DNA of 64,000 nt from Saccharomycopsis crataegensis (taxonomy: Eukaryota; Ascomycota; Saccharomycetes; Ascoideales; Saccharomycopsidaceae), in NCBI RefSeq assembly GCF_037102585.1, contig NW_027043829.1, forward strand, positions 3,844,001 to 3,908,000, given 5' to 3'. Every line of letters starts with the position of its first letter. Position 1 is the first letter of the stretch. The notes under the pieces were generated by a model that was not told where the DNA came from, ran no database searches, and was given only the letters and a program-made list of their open reading frames with translations. Of the stretch, positions 41,796-54,662 are shown in pieces. The position numbers were made by a program, and so were the translations under genes.

Positions 41796-42866
41796 TCATT
41801 CCTTGAGGACATCGAGATTCGTCAGCGCCACTTGCCACATCAACAAAGAAAAAACCAGCCGATATGGCTCAAATTGACCGGCAGCGGCAATCATGTACTG
41901 TTCATGAATAGGAATCCAAGTTCTCTTTGGTTTAGACTTGGTTTTTGTCCATTTGCAAGGATATTTGGGATCAATTTCTACGGTGGACTTGAGTTTGGCG
42001 AATAGATCTTCTCTGTCCTTGAGGTACAAAGAAGCGCCTTTGGCAATCCCCAAATCCCCTGGGGCAAAAATATCCAATTTCTTCATTCCAAATATCAAAA
42101 ACATTTGGGCTGACCACTCACCAATACCTTTGAGCTCTACAAGTCTGTCAATAATTGCTTGATTATCACCATTGAGCATAAAATCAACAAACTCTTCAGT
42201 ATCATTCTTGATGAAGGCCTCAGCCGTGCCCTTCATATACTCCACTTTTCTGAGACTAAGACCCGCTCCCCTTAGATCCTCTGGGGCAGCTTCCACAAAG
42301 AACTTTGGAGGAGGGAATTCGGTACCTTCCCCTTTGTAAAGTTTTTGAATTTTAATTTTGATAGATCTGGCAGCAGCACCGGAAACCTGTTGCCCAATCA
42401 ACCCGCGACAAAGAGCCAGAAAAAAGTATTGTAACAATTCTTTTCTCCCATCAATTTTGTCCTTCTTATATTCTGAAACAGCAGCTTGGAAAGGTTCAGC
42501 TTCAGATTTGGAGAATGAGGGGAGGTTGGCGTTGAGGATGTAAGGCTCTAAAGTTGGATCAACAGTAAGTACATGCTTAGCAGCAGTGACGAAGTCGGAA
42601 ATGTATTTATCTTGCAATCGTTTGATTGTGGTCTCAGACGGACCGGATGAAGTTGGAACAACATTGATTTGTACAATCTTCTCGGAAATAACTTTGCGTT
42701 TCTTGGTTGACAGTTCTGCAACTTTTTTGATAGTGCGCTTTCTTATTATCTTATTGGTATCCGAAGAAATGGCGGTAATAACCTCCGTGGCAACCAAGCG
42801 GGATTTGGTCATAGATCTGGTAGATACCATTTTTGTCTTACTCAAGTTATTAATCAAAACCAACAT
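41796..42866 (-). CDS. MAG1: DNA-3-methyladenine glycosylase, HhH-GPD family
   Basis: Base-excision repair enzyme removing alkylated purines. 356 aa from the first ATG; a second in-frame ATG at residue 13 (MVSTRSMTK) could start a shorter nuclear form, leaving a basic, possibly organelle-targeting or nuclear N-terminus. Core: RGLIGQQVSGAAARSI (154-169), helix-hairpin-helix LVELKGIGEWSAQMFLIFG (242-260), catalytic Asp D271 in APGDLGI, and the closing FSLLMWQ. A basic insert (about 304-315) replaces a usually short loop. Longer than S. cerevisiae Mag1 (296 aa) because of the N-terminus. Divergent from DDI1 across 196 bp, as in S. cerevisiae, where the pair share damage-responsive control. Confidence 0.94.
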   Translation of the reverse strand: MLVLINNLSKTKMVSTRSMTKSRLVATEVITAISSDTNKIIRKRTIKKVAELSTKKRKVISEKIVQINVVPTSSGPSETTIKRLQDKYISDFVTAAKHVLTVDPTLEPYILNANLPSFSKSEAEPFQAAVSEYKKDKIDGRKELLQYFFLALCRGLIGQQVSGAAARSIKIKIQKLYKGEGTEFPPPKFFVEAAPEDLRGAGLSLRKVEYMKGTAEAFIKNDTEEFVDFMLNGDNQAIIDRLVELKGIGEWSAQMFLIFGMKKLDIFAPGDLGIAKGASLYLKDREDLFAKLKSTVEIDPKYPCKWTKTKSKPKRTWIPIHEQYMIAAAGQFEPYRLVFSLLMWQVALTNLDVLKE

Positions 42867-42988
42867 ACTTCAAAACAGTTCTTTAGATAAGTTGGGGGGT
42901 AATGCGATGAGCTGAAAATTCGAGGTAATCGGGGATGTACCATCTGGGCGGGTCGCAGATGCTCTATTTTTCTTTTTTTTTTAAAACG

Positions 42989-42996
42989 TTTTGCCA
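42989..42996 (-). promoter_or_regulatory. Rpn4/PACE-like motif in the MAG1-DDI1 bidirectional promoter
   Basis: TTTTGCCA on the plus strand (TGGCAAAA on the minus); extended form AGTGGCAAA is one mismatch from GGTGGCAAA. It is 67 bp upstream of DDI1 and 123 bp upstream of MAG1. Rpn4 control of MAG1 has been reported in S. cerevisiae. Confidence 0.45.
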
Positions 42997-43062
42997 CTTC
43001 CTTTAGTCTTTCATAATAGTAGCCAAGACTATTAATATTATATAAGATACAATAAAGGCACT

Positions 43063-44361
43063 ATGAAGATCTCCATTTCAATTGCGCAAACCGAAACAAT
43101 CCTTTCCGTCCATGTCCCGAACGATATGTCTCTTTTGGACTTACGAGCTTATCTTGAAGCGGAAGATTCAGCCATTTCTGGAAATTGGAAACTCTCTTTG
43201 AATTCGAAAACGTTCACGGAAGAAGATACTTCCAAGACATTGGAGGAATTGGGAATCAAGGATAATGATCTATTACTAATTTCCACCAGCACTGCCACAG
43301 CTAATGGTCCATCATCTTCAACTACTACCACTAATAACGCGGGTGCCGCCGCCTTGGAAGATCAAAGAATTGAGGAACTTAGATGCCAACTCTTAAATGA
43401 ACCACAAATTAGAGCTCAGTACCCGCCAGAAATGTTAGATACTTTAAATGAACCTGAACAATTCAAGTTATTTTTCAAATCACTAATGCGCCAGGGCATT
43501 CAAGGAAATGCAGTAAATTCAGCCAACATCCATGGAGATCCTGATGATCCAGAGAACCAGAAGAGAATCTTAGAAATGATTCAACAAGAGCAAATTGAAG
43601 AGAATATGAGGAACGCTCTCGAATACTCCCCAGAGACTTTTGCGACCGTCAGCATGCTTTATGTTGATGTTGAGCTTAATGGCCACAAAGTTAAAGCTTT
43701 TGTGGATTCGGGGGCTCAACGTACTATCTTGTCACAAAAGATGGCCGAGGAATGTGGAATTTCAAGATTGATTGATCGTCGTTTCCGCGGAATTGCCGCT
43801 GGTGTCGGATCAGGCGAAATCATTGGACAAATTCATTCTGCCACTATCAAAATTGATAAGTATTTCTTCCCTTGCTCATTCACCATCCTAGATACTAACG
43901 TAGATTTTCTCTTGGGTCTCGATATGTTAAAGCGTCACCAGGGCATCATTGATCTCAAGAATAATAAGTTAGTTCTTGGTGATGCAGAAGCTTCGTTCTT
44001 ACCAGAATCTCAAATTCCAAGGAGTATGTTTAATTCAGGTGAAAATTTACCTGGCTCTCTTGCTCCAAATGGATCACGCTTGGGCGGCAATATTTTTAGT
44101 GCTGAGAACCCAGCTCCATCCAAGAAGGCAAAAGTCACTACTGAAGCTCCTAGCGCGGCTTCCTCTGCAGCCGGAAATGCTGCTTTGTCGAGACTGGATG
44201 TAACAACTGCTGCTCCTGCATCTACTAGTACCTCCAGAAAATATACCGATGCAACGATCAATCAATTGGTTTCATTGGGATTCACGAGAGACCAAGTAAT
44301 AAAGGCATTAGATGCCACCGGCGGAAATGCAGAATTTGCTGCATCTTATTTATTCCAATGA
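43063..44361 (+). CDS. DDI1: Ubiquitin-binding proteasome shuttle Ddi1
   Basis: Brings ubiquitylated clients to the proteasome and cleaves some of them. 432 aa (S. cerevisiae 428). Domains: N-terminal ubiquitin-like fold (1-75); helical region (about 95-190); retroviral-protease-like aspartic domain (about 195-325) with active-site D215-S216-G217-A218 and the closing FLLGLDMLKRHQ; Ala/Ser-rich linker; C-terminal UBA (about 390-431: INQLVSLGFTRDQVIKALDA then FAASYLF). All are intact. This is a host gene; the protease-like fold is old and shared by all eukaryotic Ddi proteins. Confidence 0.97.
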   Translation: MKISISIAQTETILSVHVPNDMSLLDLRAYLEAEDSAISGNWKLSLNSKTFTEEDTSKTLEELGIKDNDLLLISTSTATANGPSSSTTTTNNAGAAALEDQRIEELRCQLLNEPQIRAQYPPEMLDTLNEPEQFKLFFKSLMRQGIQGNAVNSANIHGDPDDPENQKRILEMIQQEQIEENMRNALEYSPETFATVSMLYVDVELNGHKVKAFVDSGAQRTILSQKMAEECGISRLIDRRFRGIAAGVGSGEIIGQIHSATIKIDKYFFPCSFTILDTNVDFLLGLDMLKRHQGIIDLKNNKLVLGDAEASFLPESQIPRSMFNSGENLPGSLAPNGSRLGGNIFSAENPAPSKKAKVTTEAPSAASSAAGNAALSRLDVTTAAPASTSTSRKYTDATINQLVSLGFTRDQVIKALDATGGNAEFAASYLFQ

Positions 44362-44438
44362 AGAGGTTGCTCATTAAAATAAATTTCGAAGCCCAATTTC
44401 CTAACAAAAATTTTATGTACAATTAGTTTCAACGTCAA

Positions 44439-44461
44439 ATAATAATAATATTAATAATAAT

Positions 44462-44506
<45 letters not shown>

Positions 44507-44507
44507 C
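44439..44507 (+). repeat. (AAT)n microsatellite in the DDI1-RAD26 convergent gap
   Basis: Imperfect AAT/TTA triplets over about 65 bp; the gap between the two stops is 204 bp and holds nothing else. Confidence 0.8.
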
Positions 44508-44565
44508 ATGTAGTAATATTGTCACAATTTTCTTAAACACAAGAGTATAGTACATAAAACAGAAA

Positions 44566-47500
44566 TCACAAGATTCTAAAGTCCTCCTTTAAAATCCAAC
44601 CTGCTCTGGTTTTATCCCAATCGGCAATCTGTCTTAAGATCGACCTCACCAATCTGATGTCGGAATCATTAGTTAAGTTGAGTTTTAACTCACCAATAAG
44701 CTCTTTAGACTTCGCAAAATAGCCGTCTTTACCAATGAGAATCATTCTCACTCTTTCTACAATTTTCTCTTTATTTTCCAAAATCGAAGACGTAAACGGT
44801 AAGCTGGAATCAATTGGGGGTTTCATCTCAGGTGATGAATTCACCACTTCAATTGGTTGCTCAGGCTTGAGTTCACTCAATTTTTTCATAATGGAGGCCG
44901 AAGAAAATTCATTAGTAAAACCATTTTTACCAAGTTTGGAATTGCCAGCGAGCCTCACTCCTCTTGTCGTGACCGATCTAGCTTTCACAACTTTACCGGC
45001 ACTCCCAAATCTTCCAGTCCAAGTTGGCACTCCAATCTTATTTTTCCTCGCAAGTTTTTTAGATTTTACGAGCGACTCAACTGCATCATTAGCGATTTTC
45101 TCTGCTTCTTTCTGAATGATTGAATCACTAGCGCCCATTGCAGATGCCTCCACGTCATCGGTTTGAATACTCGCTTTGATACCAGAACCTTCTAAAAGGC
45201 TACCAAGAATTCTGTCCTCGTCCACTGGTTTCCGTTTCTTTTTCCCGGTAGACCGACTTTTATTGTCGTATTCGATTTGACCTTCACCAGTGTTAAATTT
45301 TTCTAGCTTCGCCACACCAGTGATTTTTGCAACTTTCGTGAAATCATCAGTACTAGTTTTTTTTGGTTCCAACCTATTATTAAGTTTTGGATTCTTGTAA
45401 TATTCATCACCATTTTCATCATCATCCTCATTACCATAAGTAAACAAATCATTAAGTTCGTTCATCTTAAAAACTCTGCGCTGATTAGGGTCTTTCAACA
45501 CCTTGTTACTTAAAAATTGTTTGAAAATCTGTCTTTGGTAAATTTTTTCTTCAATGGTACCTTTTGTCATCAATCTGTAAATTGTCACGTCCTTCTTTTG
45601 CCCCAATCTCCAAGACCGCTCTCTAGCTTGGATATCAGTAGAAGGATTCCAATCTGGATCAAAAATAATCACTCTATCGGACCCAGTCAAATTAACACCT
45701 AAGCCGCCAACTCTGGTAGTTAATAGAAAAATATGAATTGTGGGATCATGGTTGAACCTATCCATCAACTCCTGTCTAGCCTTTATCGGAGTTGATCCAT
45801 CCATACGCAAATAGTTTATTACATCATCACCGGTGCCCAATCTTTGAATAAAAGTCTCTAAAATATTCAACATTTGTTTGGTTTGGGTGAATAATAAAAT
45901 TTTATGTCCTTCAGATTTCCAAAGAGTAACTAAAGTCTTTAAAACTTGCATTTTACCCGAATAAGCAGGATCACCAAAAGACTTTTTGATTACTTCATGC
46001 GATGAATTGTTATCATCAGAATAATTATCATCACCACCAATAACTTCTTCCGCTTTACCTTTAAAATATTTTTCATTGAGTAGCAAAAGATCGGGATGAT
46101 TACATATTTTCTTCATTATATCAATGCCATATAAAGCATTTTTTCTGCCATTCAAAATAGATTCTGCAGTAGAAGATTTTAGGAAATTAAGGTACTTGTC
46201 TTGCTGGTATTTCGTCAATTTACAAAACAACACCATTTCCGTTTTTTTAGGCAAGTCTTTAGCGACATCCACTTTCAATCTTCTAAGCAAATAAGGACTT
46301 ATCATGTTCTTTAATGCCACTGCACATTTTAAAGAGGTTTGGACTTGAACATTCGATGCGTTTGCATAGCCACCCATATTGATGGGAACGACAAATTCCT
46401 GTTGAAATACAGGCAAGGTGCCCAACTTGCCGGGATAAACAAAGTCAAATAAACTCCAAAGCTCCGTAAGGTTGTTTTGGATAGGAGTCCCCGATAAAAT
46501 AATTCTGTGAGGCGTTCTTAATCTTTTAGCGCATAATGATACTTCAGCATTGGGATTACGGATTTTGTGACCTTCATCAAGTACCGCGTACCCCCACATC
46601 TTTTTTAATAATAATTCGGAATATATTTTTAAGCCAGCGAATGTTGTGACAATAACTTGACGTCCAGGATCATTTGAGTTGAATGCCTTTTCAAGTAAAT
46701 TTTTTGTCAAAGCGCGCAGCTTCTTCGAAGACAAAGATTTCTTGATCTTTTTATCTTCATCATCTTCTTCTATAAGTTCATATAATTCACTGTCAATATC
46801 TTTTTTCTTTCTAGGCTGCATACCTGAACCAATAGAGTGCAAGATTGACACTCTGAAAGGAGCCCACCAGCTATGGAACTCATTGACCCATTGCTTCATT
46901 ACTGTTGAAGGGCAAACAATCAAAATTGGTCTATTGATCCTTTTACTATAATGCAAGGCTGCCAAAAAGGAAATTATCTGAATTGTTTTGCCTAAACCCA
47001 TCTCATCACCAATAATGCCCCCGACTTTCTGTGAATAAAGTTCCCAAAGCCACTGGACACAAGTCTTTTGATAATCAAAGAGTCTTCGGAAAAGCTCACC
47101 AGGCACCTTGAAATTTTCGTTGAGAACAGCATCTTTGTAATCAAGATTTGGCAAAAACCACTCTTCTTCATTGTACCTATTTTCTACACCTTTTGATTTT
47201 CTATAATTGGAACGATTATCAACCCATTTACTGATTCTTTTTTTATAATGACTATCGTCACCATCATCAAGGTTAGGTAGACCTTCTTCTTCTTCTTCTT
47301 CCTCCTCCTCCTCCTCCTCCTCCTCCTCCATTTCCTGCTTTTTGCTAATGAGTTTACCTCGTTTGCGTTTTCTTGAAGAGGCCATCTCAACATCCGAAAG
47401 TTCAAAGTCTGAATCGTCGCCTTGTTCCTCCTCGTCTTCTATTTCCTCCGAAGCAATATATTCATCCTCATCCATACCATCATGAACATTAGAATTAACC

Positions 47501-48090
47501 AAATCATGATTCCTTTTGTTTTCATCAGATTCTTGCTCTTGAATAGAAGATTTTGATACTGTTGATGTAACTATTTCTGGGGATTCTGTTGTTCCAAAAT
47601 GAAACGAGCTTGAGTTACCAAACGCGGTGATCTTCCCAGTTCTCACTAAATAGTCTTTTTCAGTTTCATTGGCCATTCGCCCTTCATGTGAATGTCCTAA
47701 AACATCAGTATTATCGTCTAGTCCCCTGATTTCTTCTTTTCTTTGCTGAATTCTTGCCTTGATATCATTTATGTCATTTGTTATATCCGCTATTTCTCTC
47801 ATCTCCATATCTTTGATTTGTTTCTGCATGTAATTTTTTTCAGAGATTTTAGTGTATGGGTTTTGGATTCTGTTTTTAAGAGCGTCTAGTTTACCATAAT
47901 AGACCCCTAACTTCTTCTCAGCTTTCGCTAATCGCTTTTGATCCACCTCATCTTCATTGTGAGCAATGGTTCTTGTCAACTTTGCATTTAGATCCTTTTC
48001 CAAATCCTCCTGCTGAACCAAATTCACATCAAGAGAGGCAAGATTGCTGAGTTCTTCATTAGTTTCCCCAGTAATATCACCACTATCCAT
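44566..48090 (-). CDS. RAD26: SNF2-family transcription-coupled repair ATPase (CSB homologue)
   Basis: Translocates on DNA behind stalled RNA polymerase II to start transcription-coupled repair. 1174 aa (S. cerevisiae 1085). N-terminal coiled-coil region with the family VYYGKLDALKNRI and the inhibitory-helix-like EKDYLVRTGKITAFG; long Glu run (about residues 253-270); SNF2 ATPase with motif I GDEMGLGKT (about 360-368), DEGH (about 504-507) and SGTPIQNNL; helicase C domain (about 700-840) with LRMDGSTPIKARQ and LGVNLTGSDRVIIFDPDWNP. C-terminal TGRFGSAG, a short block of this family. Frame read codon by codon: a single CTG (near 46720) in the gene. Confidence 0.95.
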   Translation of the reverse strand: MDSGDITGETNEELSNLASLDVNLVQQEDLEKDLNAKLTRTIAHNEDEVDQKRLAKAEKKLGVYYGKLDALKNRIQNPYTKISEKNYMQKQIKDMEMREIADITNDINDIKARIQQRKEEIRGLDDNTDVLGHSHEGRMANETEKDYLVRTGKITAFGNSSSFHFGTTESPEIVTSTVSKSSIQEQESDENKRNHDLVNSNVHDGMDEDEYIASEEIEDEEEQGDDSDFELSDVEMASSRKRKRGKLISKKQEMEEEEEEEEEEEEEEEGLPNLDDGDDSHYKKRISKWVDNRSNYRKSKGVENRYNEEEWFLPNLDYKDAVLNENFKVPGELFRRLFDYQKTCVQWLWELYSQKVGGIIGDEMGLGKTIQIISFLAALHYSKRINRPILIVCPSTVMKQWVNEFHSWWAPFRVSILHSIGSGMQPRKKKDIDSELYELIEEDDEDKKIKKSLSSKKLRALTKNLLEKAFNSNDPGRQVIVTTFAGLKIYSELLLKKMWGYAVLDEGHKIRNPNAEVSLCAKRLRTPHRIILSGTPIQNNLTELWSLFDFVYPGKLGTLPVFQQEFVVPINMGGYANASNVQVQTSLKCAVALKNMISPYLLRRLKVDVAKDLPKKTEMVLFCKLTKYQQDKYLNFLKSSTAESILNGRKNALYGIDIMKKICNHPDLLLLNEKYFKGKAEEVIGGDDNYSDDNNSSHEVIKKSFGDPAYSGKMQVLKTLVTLWKSEGHKILLFTQTKQMLNILETFIQRLGTGDDVINYLRMDGSTPIKARQELMDRFNHDPTIHIFLLTTRVGGLGVNLTGSDRVIIFDPDWNPSTDIQARERSWRLGQKKDVTIYRLMTKGTIEEKIYQRQIFKQFLSNKVLKDPNQRRVFKMNELNDLFTYGNEDDDENGDEYYKNPKLNNRLEPKKTSTDDFTKVAKITGVAKLEKFNTGEGQIEYDNKSRSTGKKKRKPVDEDRILGSLLEGSGIKASIQTDDVEASAMGASDSIIQKEAEKIANDAVESLVKSKKLARKNKIGVPTWTGRFGSAGKVVKARSVTTRGVRLAGNSKLGKNGFTNEFSSASIMKKLSELKPEQPIEVVNSSPEMKPPIDSSLPFTSSILENKEKIVERVRMILIGKDGYFAKSKELIGELKLNLTNDSDIRLVRSILRQIADWDKTRAGWILKEDFRIL

Positions 48091-48560
48091 ATTTGAGTTT
48101 TTAACTACTTCATGGGCTCTTTTTGATGACTCTCAAGGCGCGATGGCCTACAAAATTTTCCCGACTTTTTTCTCCTGCGAGGATTGCGATCTACTGGTGT
48201 ATAGTTAGTAGCTGTATTGGATAGTCAGAACCGAAAACTATGTGCTAGCGCAACCAGACAGTATTTAGTCGAGATCTAAAAACCTAATAAGTGTAATAAT
48301 TTTTACTCCATTACTGTAGAGATTATATAAACGCTACCAGCTTGGTCTCCCACTGTTAGACTCGGTTAGTACCAGCAGCACGGTTGTTTACTTTTTTTTT
48401 TTATTTTTTATTTTGAATATTGTTTGTTTATTTTTGGGTCCTTTACAATAAACAAACAAACAAACACAACACAACCACAAAGTAGGCCCCGATAATTCGA
48501 ACATCTCCTACTGGTTAGTCGTTTGGTATTCCCTTGCTATATATTATATGCATATACATA
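48091..48560. other. Divergent promoter region RAD26-ASE1
   Basis: Contains T-rich tract at 48390-48416, (AAAC)n at 48449-48468 and no gene. Confidence 0.6.
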
Positions 48561-51302
48561 ATGACTTCCGAGGTGCCAGGTTATAAGGTCTCTAGTTTGG
48601 AGGACGTCTCTTTGCCGAAGAATACGGCCGAAGTAAACACAGATCGACAGTCATCAACAGAGCCTTCACTTCACACAATAGATCAAAGTCTGATAGATTC
48701 CATTCTCACAAAAGTACGTTCGACGTGGACAACAATAAATTCGGAACTCAATGAGATCGGCGTTAAGGAGGGTGAGAGGAAGAAGAAGCAAATGTGCTTG
48801 CTCACTGGTCTATATGATAAGTTGAATGAAATATCAGAGACGGTAAGGAATGAAAAAACCGTGTTGAAAAACAATTGTGTTTCATTGCAGAAACAAATAT
48901 TCAAAATATTGAGGATATTCTCGAAGAGCGGCTATAGAACAAGCGTTAGAAGAAGCCCCAGTGATGAATCTTCAGAGATATCTGATGAAACTTATACAGA
49001 GATCAATCAAATCTTCACTAATGAGGATGAGTTCAACGATATAATGAAAGCGATTCCTGACAAATATACCAAAGAATATATTGTACAAAAGATATTGCCA
49101 CCATACAATGAATGTCTTTCGTACCTCACATTGGTTGCAAAATTGCTAGCAAAGGAATATTTTTCAAGACTTTTGAAATTTTTGAGAATAGTTATGCTCC
49201 TTAAGGAGTACGCTGATGAAATCGATTTTTATTGTGAAAATAGACCAGGGGTGGATCAATCATCGATAAAGTTTTTTGAGTCTTTACCAACAATTGAGCA
49301 ATGTAAAGTGTGCGTTCGTGAATTAGAAAAGGTTTCTGGGAGTGAATCCAATATTGACATGATTTATAAAGTTGTGACTGCAATAGTGAAAGCAAATAAC
49401 TTCAATAACTTATCAAAGACATATTTAAATAGAATCCAATATCAGGTCGAATTGGTTGAGATTGAAAAGGAAAGAATTTTTGAAATAGCCATTGAATGTG
49501 CCAATAACATCATGGAATTATGGAGAACGCTATACAATTTAGACGAGGGCAGCGAGGACAACTTTGATAGAAAAATTATCAAATGCTCGGAAGGTGATAC
49601 AACTGAAATTGGATTAAAACTCTCAAGCTTAAGCTATTTGAATGAAACATATAATAATTTACTCAAAGAGAAACAGCAAAGAAAGAAAGATCTTCAATCA
49701 TGTTTAGATGAATGTCATGCGTTGTTTGAAATATTGAAGGAAAATCCAGAGATCGTTGAAGAATTTGACCATAAATATGACATTGAAAACGATTTATCTT
49801 CAAGGCAACTTCAAGCACTCAAGTTAGAAGTTGAGAAACTCAAAGAGAAGAAGAAGTACTACATGAAAGATATTATTGATTTCGTGAAAGTAGATATCGA
49901 AAAAATATGGCAAAATTTATATTTTACGGAAGAAGAGAAACTGAAGATGCAATTCTATTATTCAGATGAGTATACCGATGAGGCGTTAGATTATTTGGAA
50001 AGCAGGCTATCAGATCTACAAAAGTTGACGGCAAATTTCACACCAATGTACGATAGAATCGGCCAGTTCAATGTGTTGTTGTCGGACAAGAGGGAATTGG
50101 ATGAGGCTTCGAAGAATCCTTCGCGATTATTGGCAAGAAATTCTGGATTACTTCTTTTACAAGAGGAAAAGAAGAGAAAAGCTCTTAAAAGACGGTTTCC
50201 TAAAGTTTGTTCGGAGCTTGAAAATTTCTTGATGGAATATGACAATGCTACTAAAGATAAAATAAAGAATTCGGATTATTACGAATTACTTAACAAAGTG
50301 CGGGAAGAGGCAGAGTCTTTAAATGGAAAGAAAATTATTGATTATAACTCTAAAAGACAGTCACCATCAAGGACATCACCAGTTAGACTTTCCCCAGTAA
50401 GGGATGAGAAATTGCAGACGAGAAAGGTTTCTCCATCAAGGATGTTGAAAAAAATTTCGCCTACAAAACCTGAACTCAGACCTTCGCCAAATAGATTGCT
50501 CACGAAATCCTCGCCAATTAGATTTCACGCAAAGTCTTCACCAAATAGATTGCAACAGAGGTCGTCGCCAAATAAGCAATCTCCACTCAAATTTGGATAT
50601 AAAAAAATATCACCAAGGAAGATGACACCTAAAAAGTTCTCACCAATGAAATTATCTCCATCAAAATTTAATTCCTTACGATCACCAAACAGTAAAAAAC
50701 CACTAAATTACGCGATTTCTGTGCCAATATCCATTTCCGGAGCTAAGAATATAATAAAAAAACAAACAATATCCCCCCAAAATTTCAAAAAATCAGAAAT
50801 GTCCTCCTTGCCAGAAAATGGATTGATTGAGAAACCAAAGTTTGAAAATTACATCCAACAGAATGGCAGAAGCCCCATGCAGAGAATGTCACCAAACAGA
50901 AATTTTGTTCCTTCAGTAAGGTACAATGTTCCACTAAATTCAATTAAGATAACTAAGCCACCAAAGAAGAAAAGAAAGTCGCTTGCATTAAGTCAGGAAC
51001 CCGATAATATATTCTTTATGGACCCGAACAAGGAAAATTTACCACTTGGAACTGATGATGATATGGAAATAGATTTTGCTAAATTGAAAGAAGCAGAATC
51101 CTTTGGTCCAATTGATTATAAAGAATTGGAAAGGCCAGCGGAAGATATCAAAGAGAAAGTGAAGTCAAGAACTAATATATTGCGCGACACTGCAGTATAT
51201 GATACCCTGGGTGATGATAGTATGTATCGAGATTGGAGAAGCACAAGACTACTAAATTTGAGAAGCAATTTGAATGAAGAGATCTTACTAGACAGTCCAT
51301 AG
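48561..51302 (+). CDS. ASE1: Antiparallel microtubule bundler Ase1 (PRC1/MAP65 family)
   Basis: Crosslinks antiparallel microtubules in the anaphase midzone. 913 aa from the ATG at 48561 (MTSEVPGYKV); upstream in-frame codons lack an ATG. Long alpha-helical rod (about residues 40-600) with the family blocks KVDIEKIWQNLYFTEEEK, YTDEALDYLESRLSDLQKL, and the microtubule-binding spectrin domain NPSRLLARNSGLLLLQEEKK and RKALKRRFPKV. The tail (about 610-730) is basic and carries well over a dozen S-P-x-K/R motifs (SPSR, SPVR, SPTK, SPNR, SPIR, SPRK), the full CDK consensus. A PNKENLPL KEN box lies near residue 824, matching the known APC/C-Cdh1 turnover of Ase1. Longer than S. cerevisiae Ase1 (885 aa). 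Confidence 0.93.
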   Translation: MTSEVPGYKVSSLEDVSLPKNTAEVNTDRQSSTEPSLHTIDQSLIDSILTKVRSTWTTINSELNEIGVKEGERKKKQMCLLTGLYDKLNEISETVRNEKTVLKNNCVSLQKQIFKILRIFSKSGYRTSVRRSPSDESSEISDETYTEINQIFTNEDEFNDIMKAIPDKYTKEYIVQKILPPYNECLSYLTLVAKLLAKEYFSRLLKFLRIVMLLKEYADEIDFYCENRPGVDQSSIKFFESLPTIEQCKVCVRELEKVSGSESNIDMIYKVVTAIVKANNFNNLSKTYLNRIQYQVELVEIEKERIFEIAIECANNIMELWRTLYNLDEGSEDNFDRKIIKCSEGDTTEIGLKLSSLSYLNETYNNLLKEKQQRKKDLQSCLDECHALFEILKENPEIVEEFDHKYDIENDLSSRQLQALKLEVEKLKEKKKYYMKDIIDFVKVDIEKIWQNLYFTEEEKLKMQFYYSDEYTDEALDYLESRLSDLQKLTANFTPMYDRIGQFNVLLSDKRELDEASKNPSRLLARNSGLLLLQEEKKRKALKRRFPKVCSELENFLMEYDNATKDKIKNSDYYELLNKVREEAESLNGKKIIDYNSKRQSPSRTSPVRLSPVRDEKLQTRKVSPSRMLKKISPTKPELRPSPNRLLTKSSPIRFHAKSSPNRLQQRSSPNKQSPLKFGYKKISPRKMTPKKFSPMKLSPSKFNSLRSPNSKKPLNYAISVPISISGAKNIIKKQTISPQNFKKSEMSSLPENGLIEKPKFENYIQQNGRSPMQRMSPNRNFVPSVRYNVPLNSIKITKPPKKKRKSLALSQEPDNIFFMDPNKENLPLGTDDDMEIDFAKLKEAESFGPIDYKELERPAEDIKEKVKSRTNILRDTAVYDTLGDDSMYRDWRSTRLLNLRSNLNEEILLDSP

Positions 51303-51615
51303 TTACCGCCTGAAAAATTTTCATTTTCCATACTTTTATTACAACACTGTTCATTAATAGGTCTTTCAGAATTTTTGGCTGTTGAATTATTATTGTCAAT
51401 GCCTTGAATGAGAAAAGATTTGTATAATATTTTATTTTTACACATTACGCCACGCTGGCTACACTAGAAATATTTCAAATCAAGAGATAAAATGTAAAAT
51501 GTAATACAACTATTAAAAAAAATAAAATAATTGCGTGCAAAATGGCCTTAAGGAATATAAAAGTTCGTTAGAATTCGAAATAAAAAGAAGCTCACAGTTC
51601 ATAACTTTGATGGCT
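51303..51615. other. Convergent intergenic region ASE1/ARG5,6
   Basis: AT-rich 3' flanks, nothing else seen. Confidence 0.6.

Positions 51616-54662
<3,047 letters not shown>

Noticed and set aside
43640-44040. Retroviral-type aspartic protease fold
   Set aside because: It is the native domain of the host gene DDI1, with UBL and UBA domains around it; not a virus-derived insertion.
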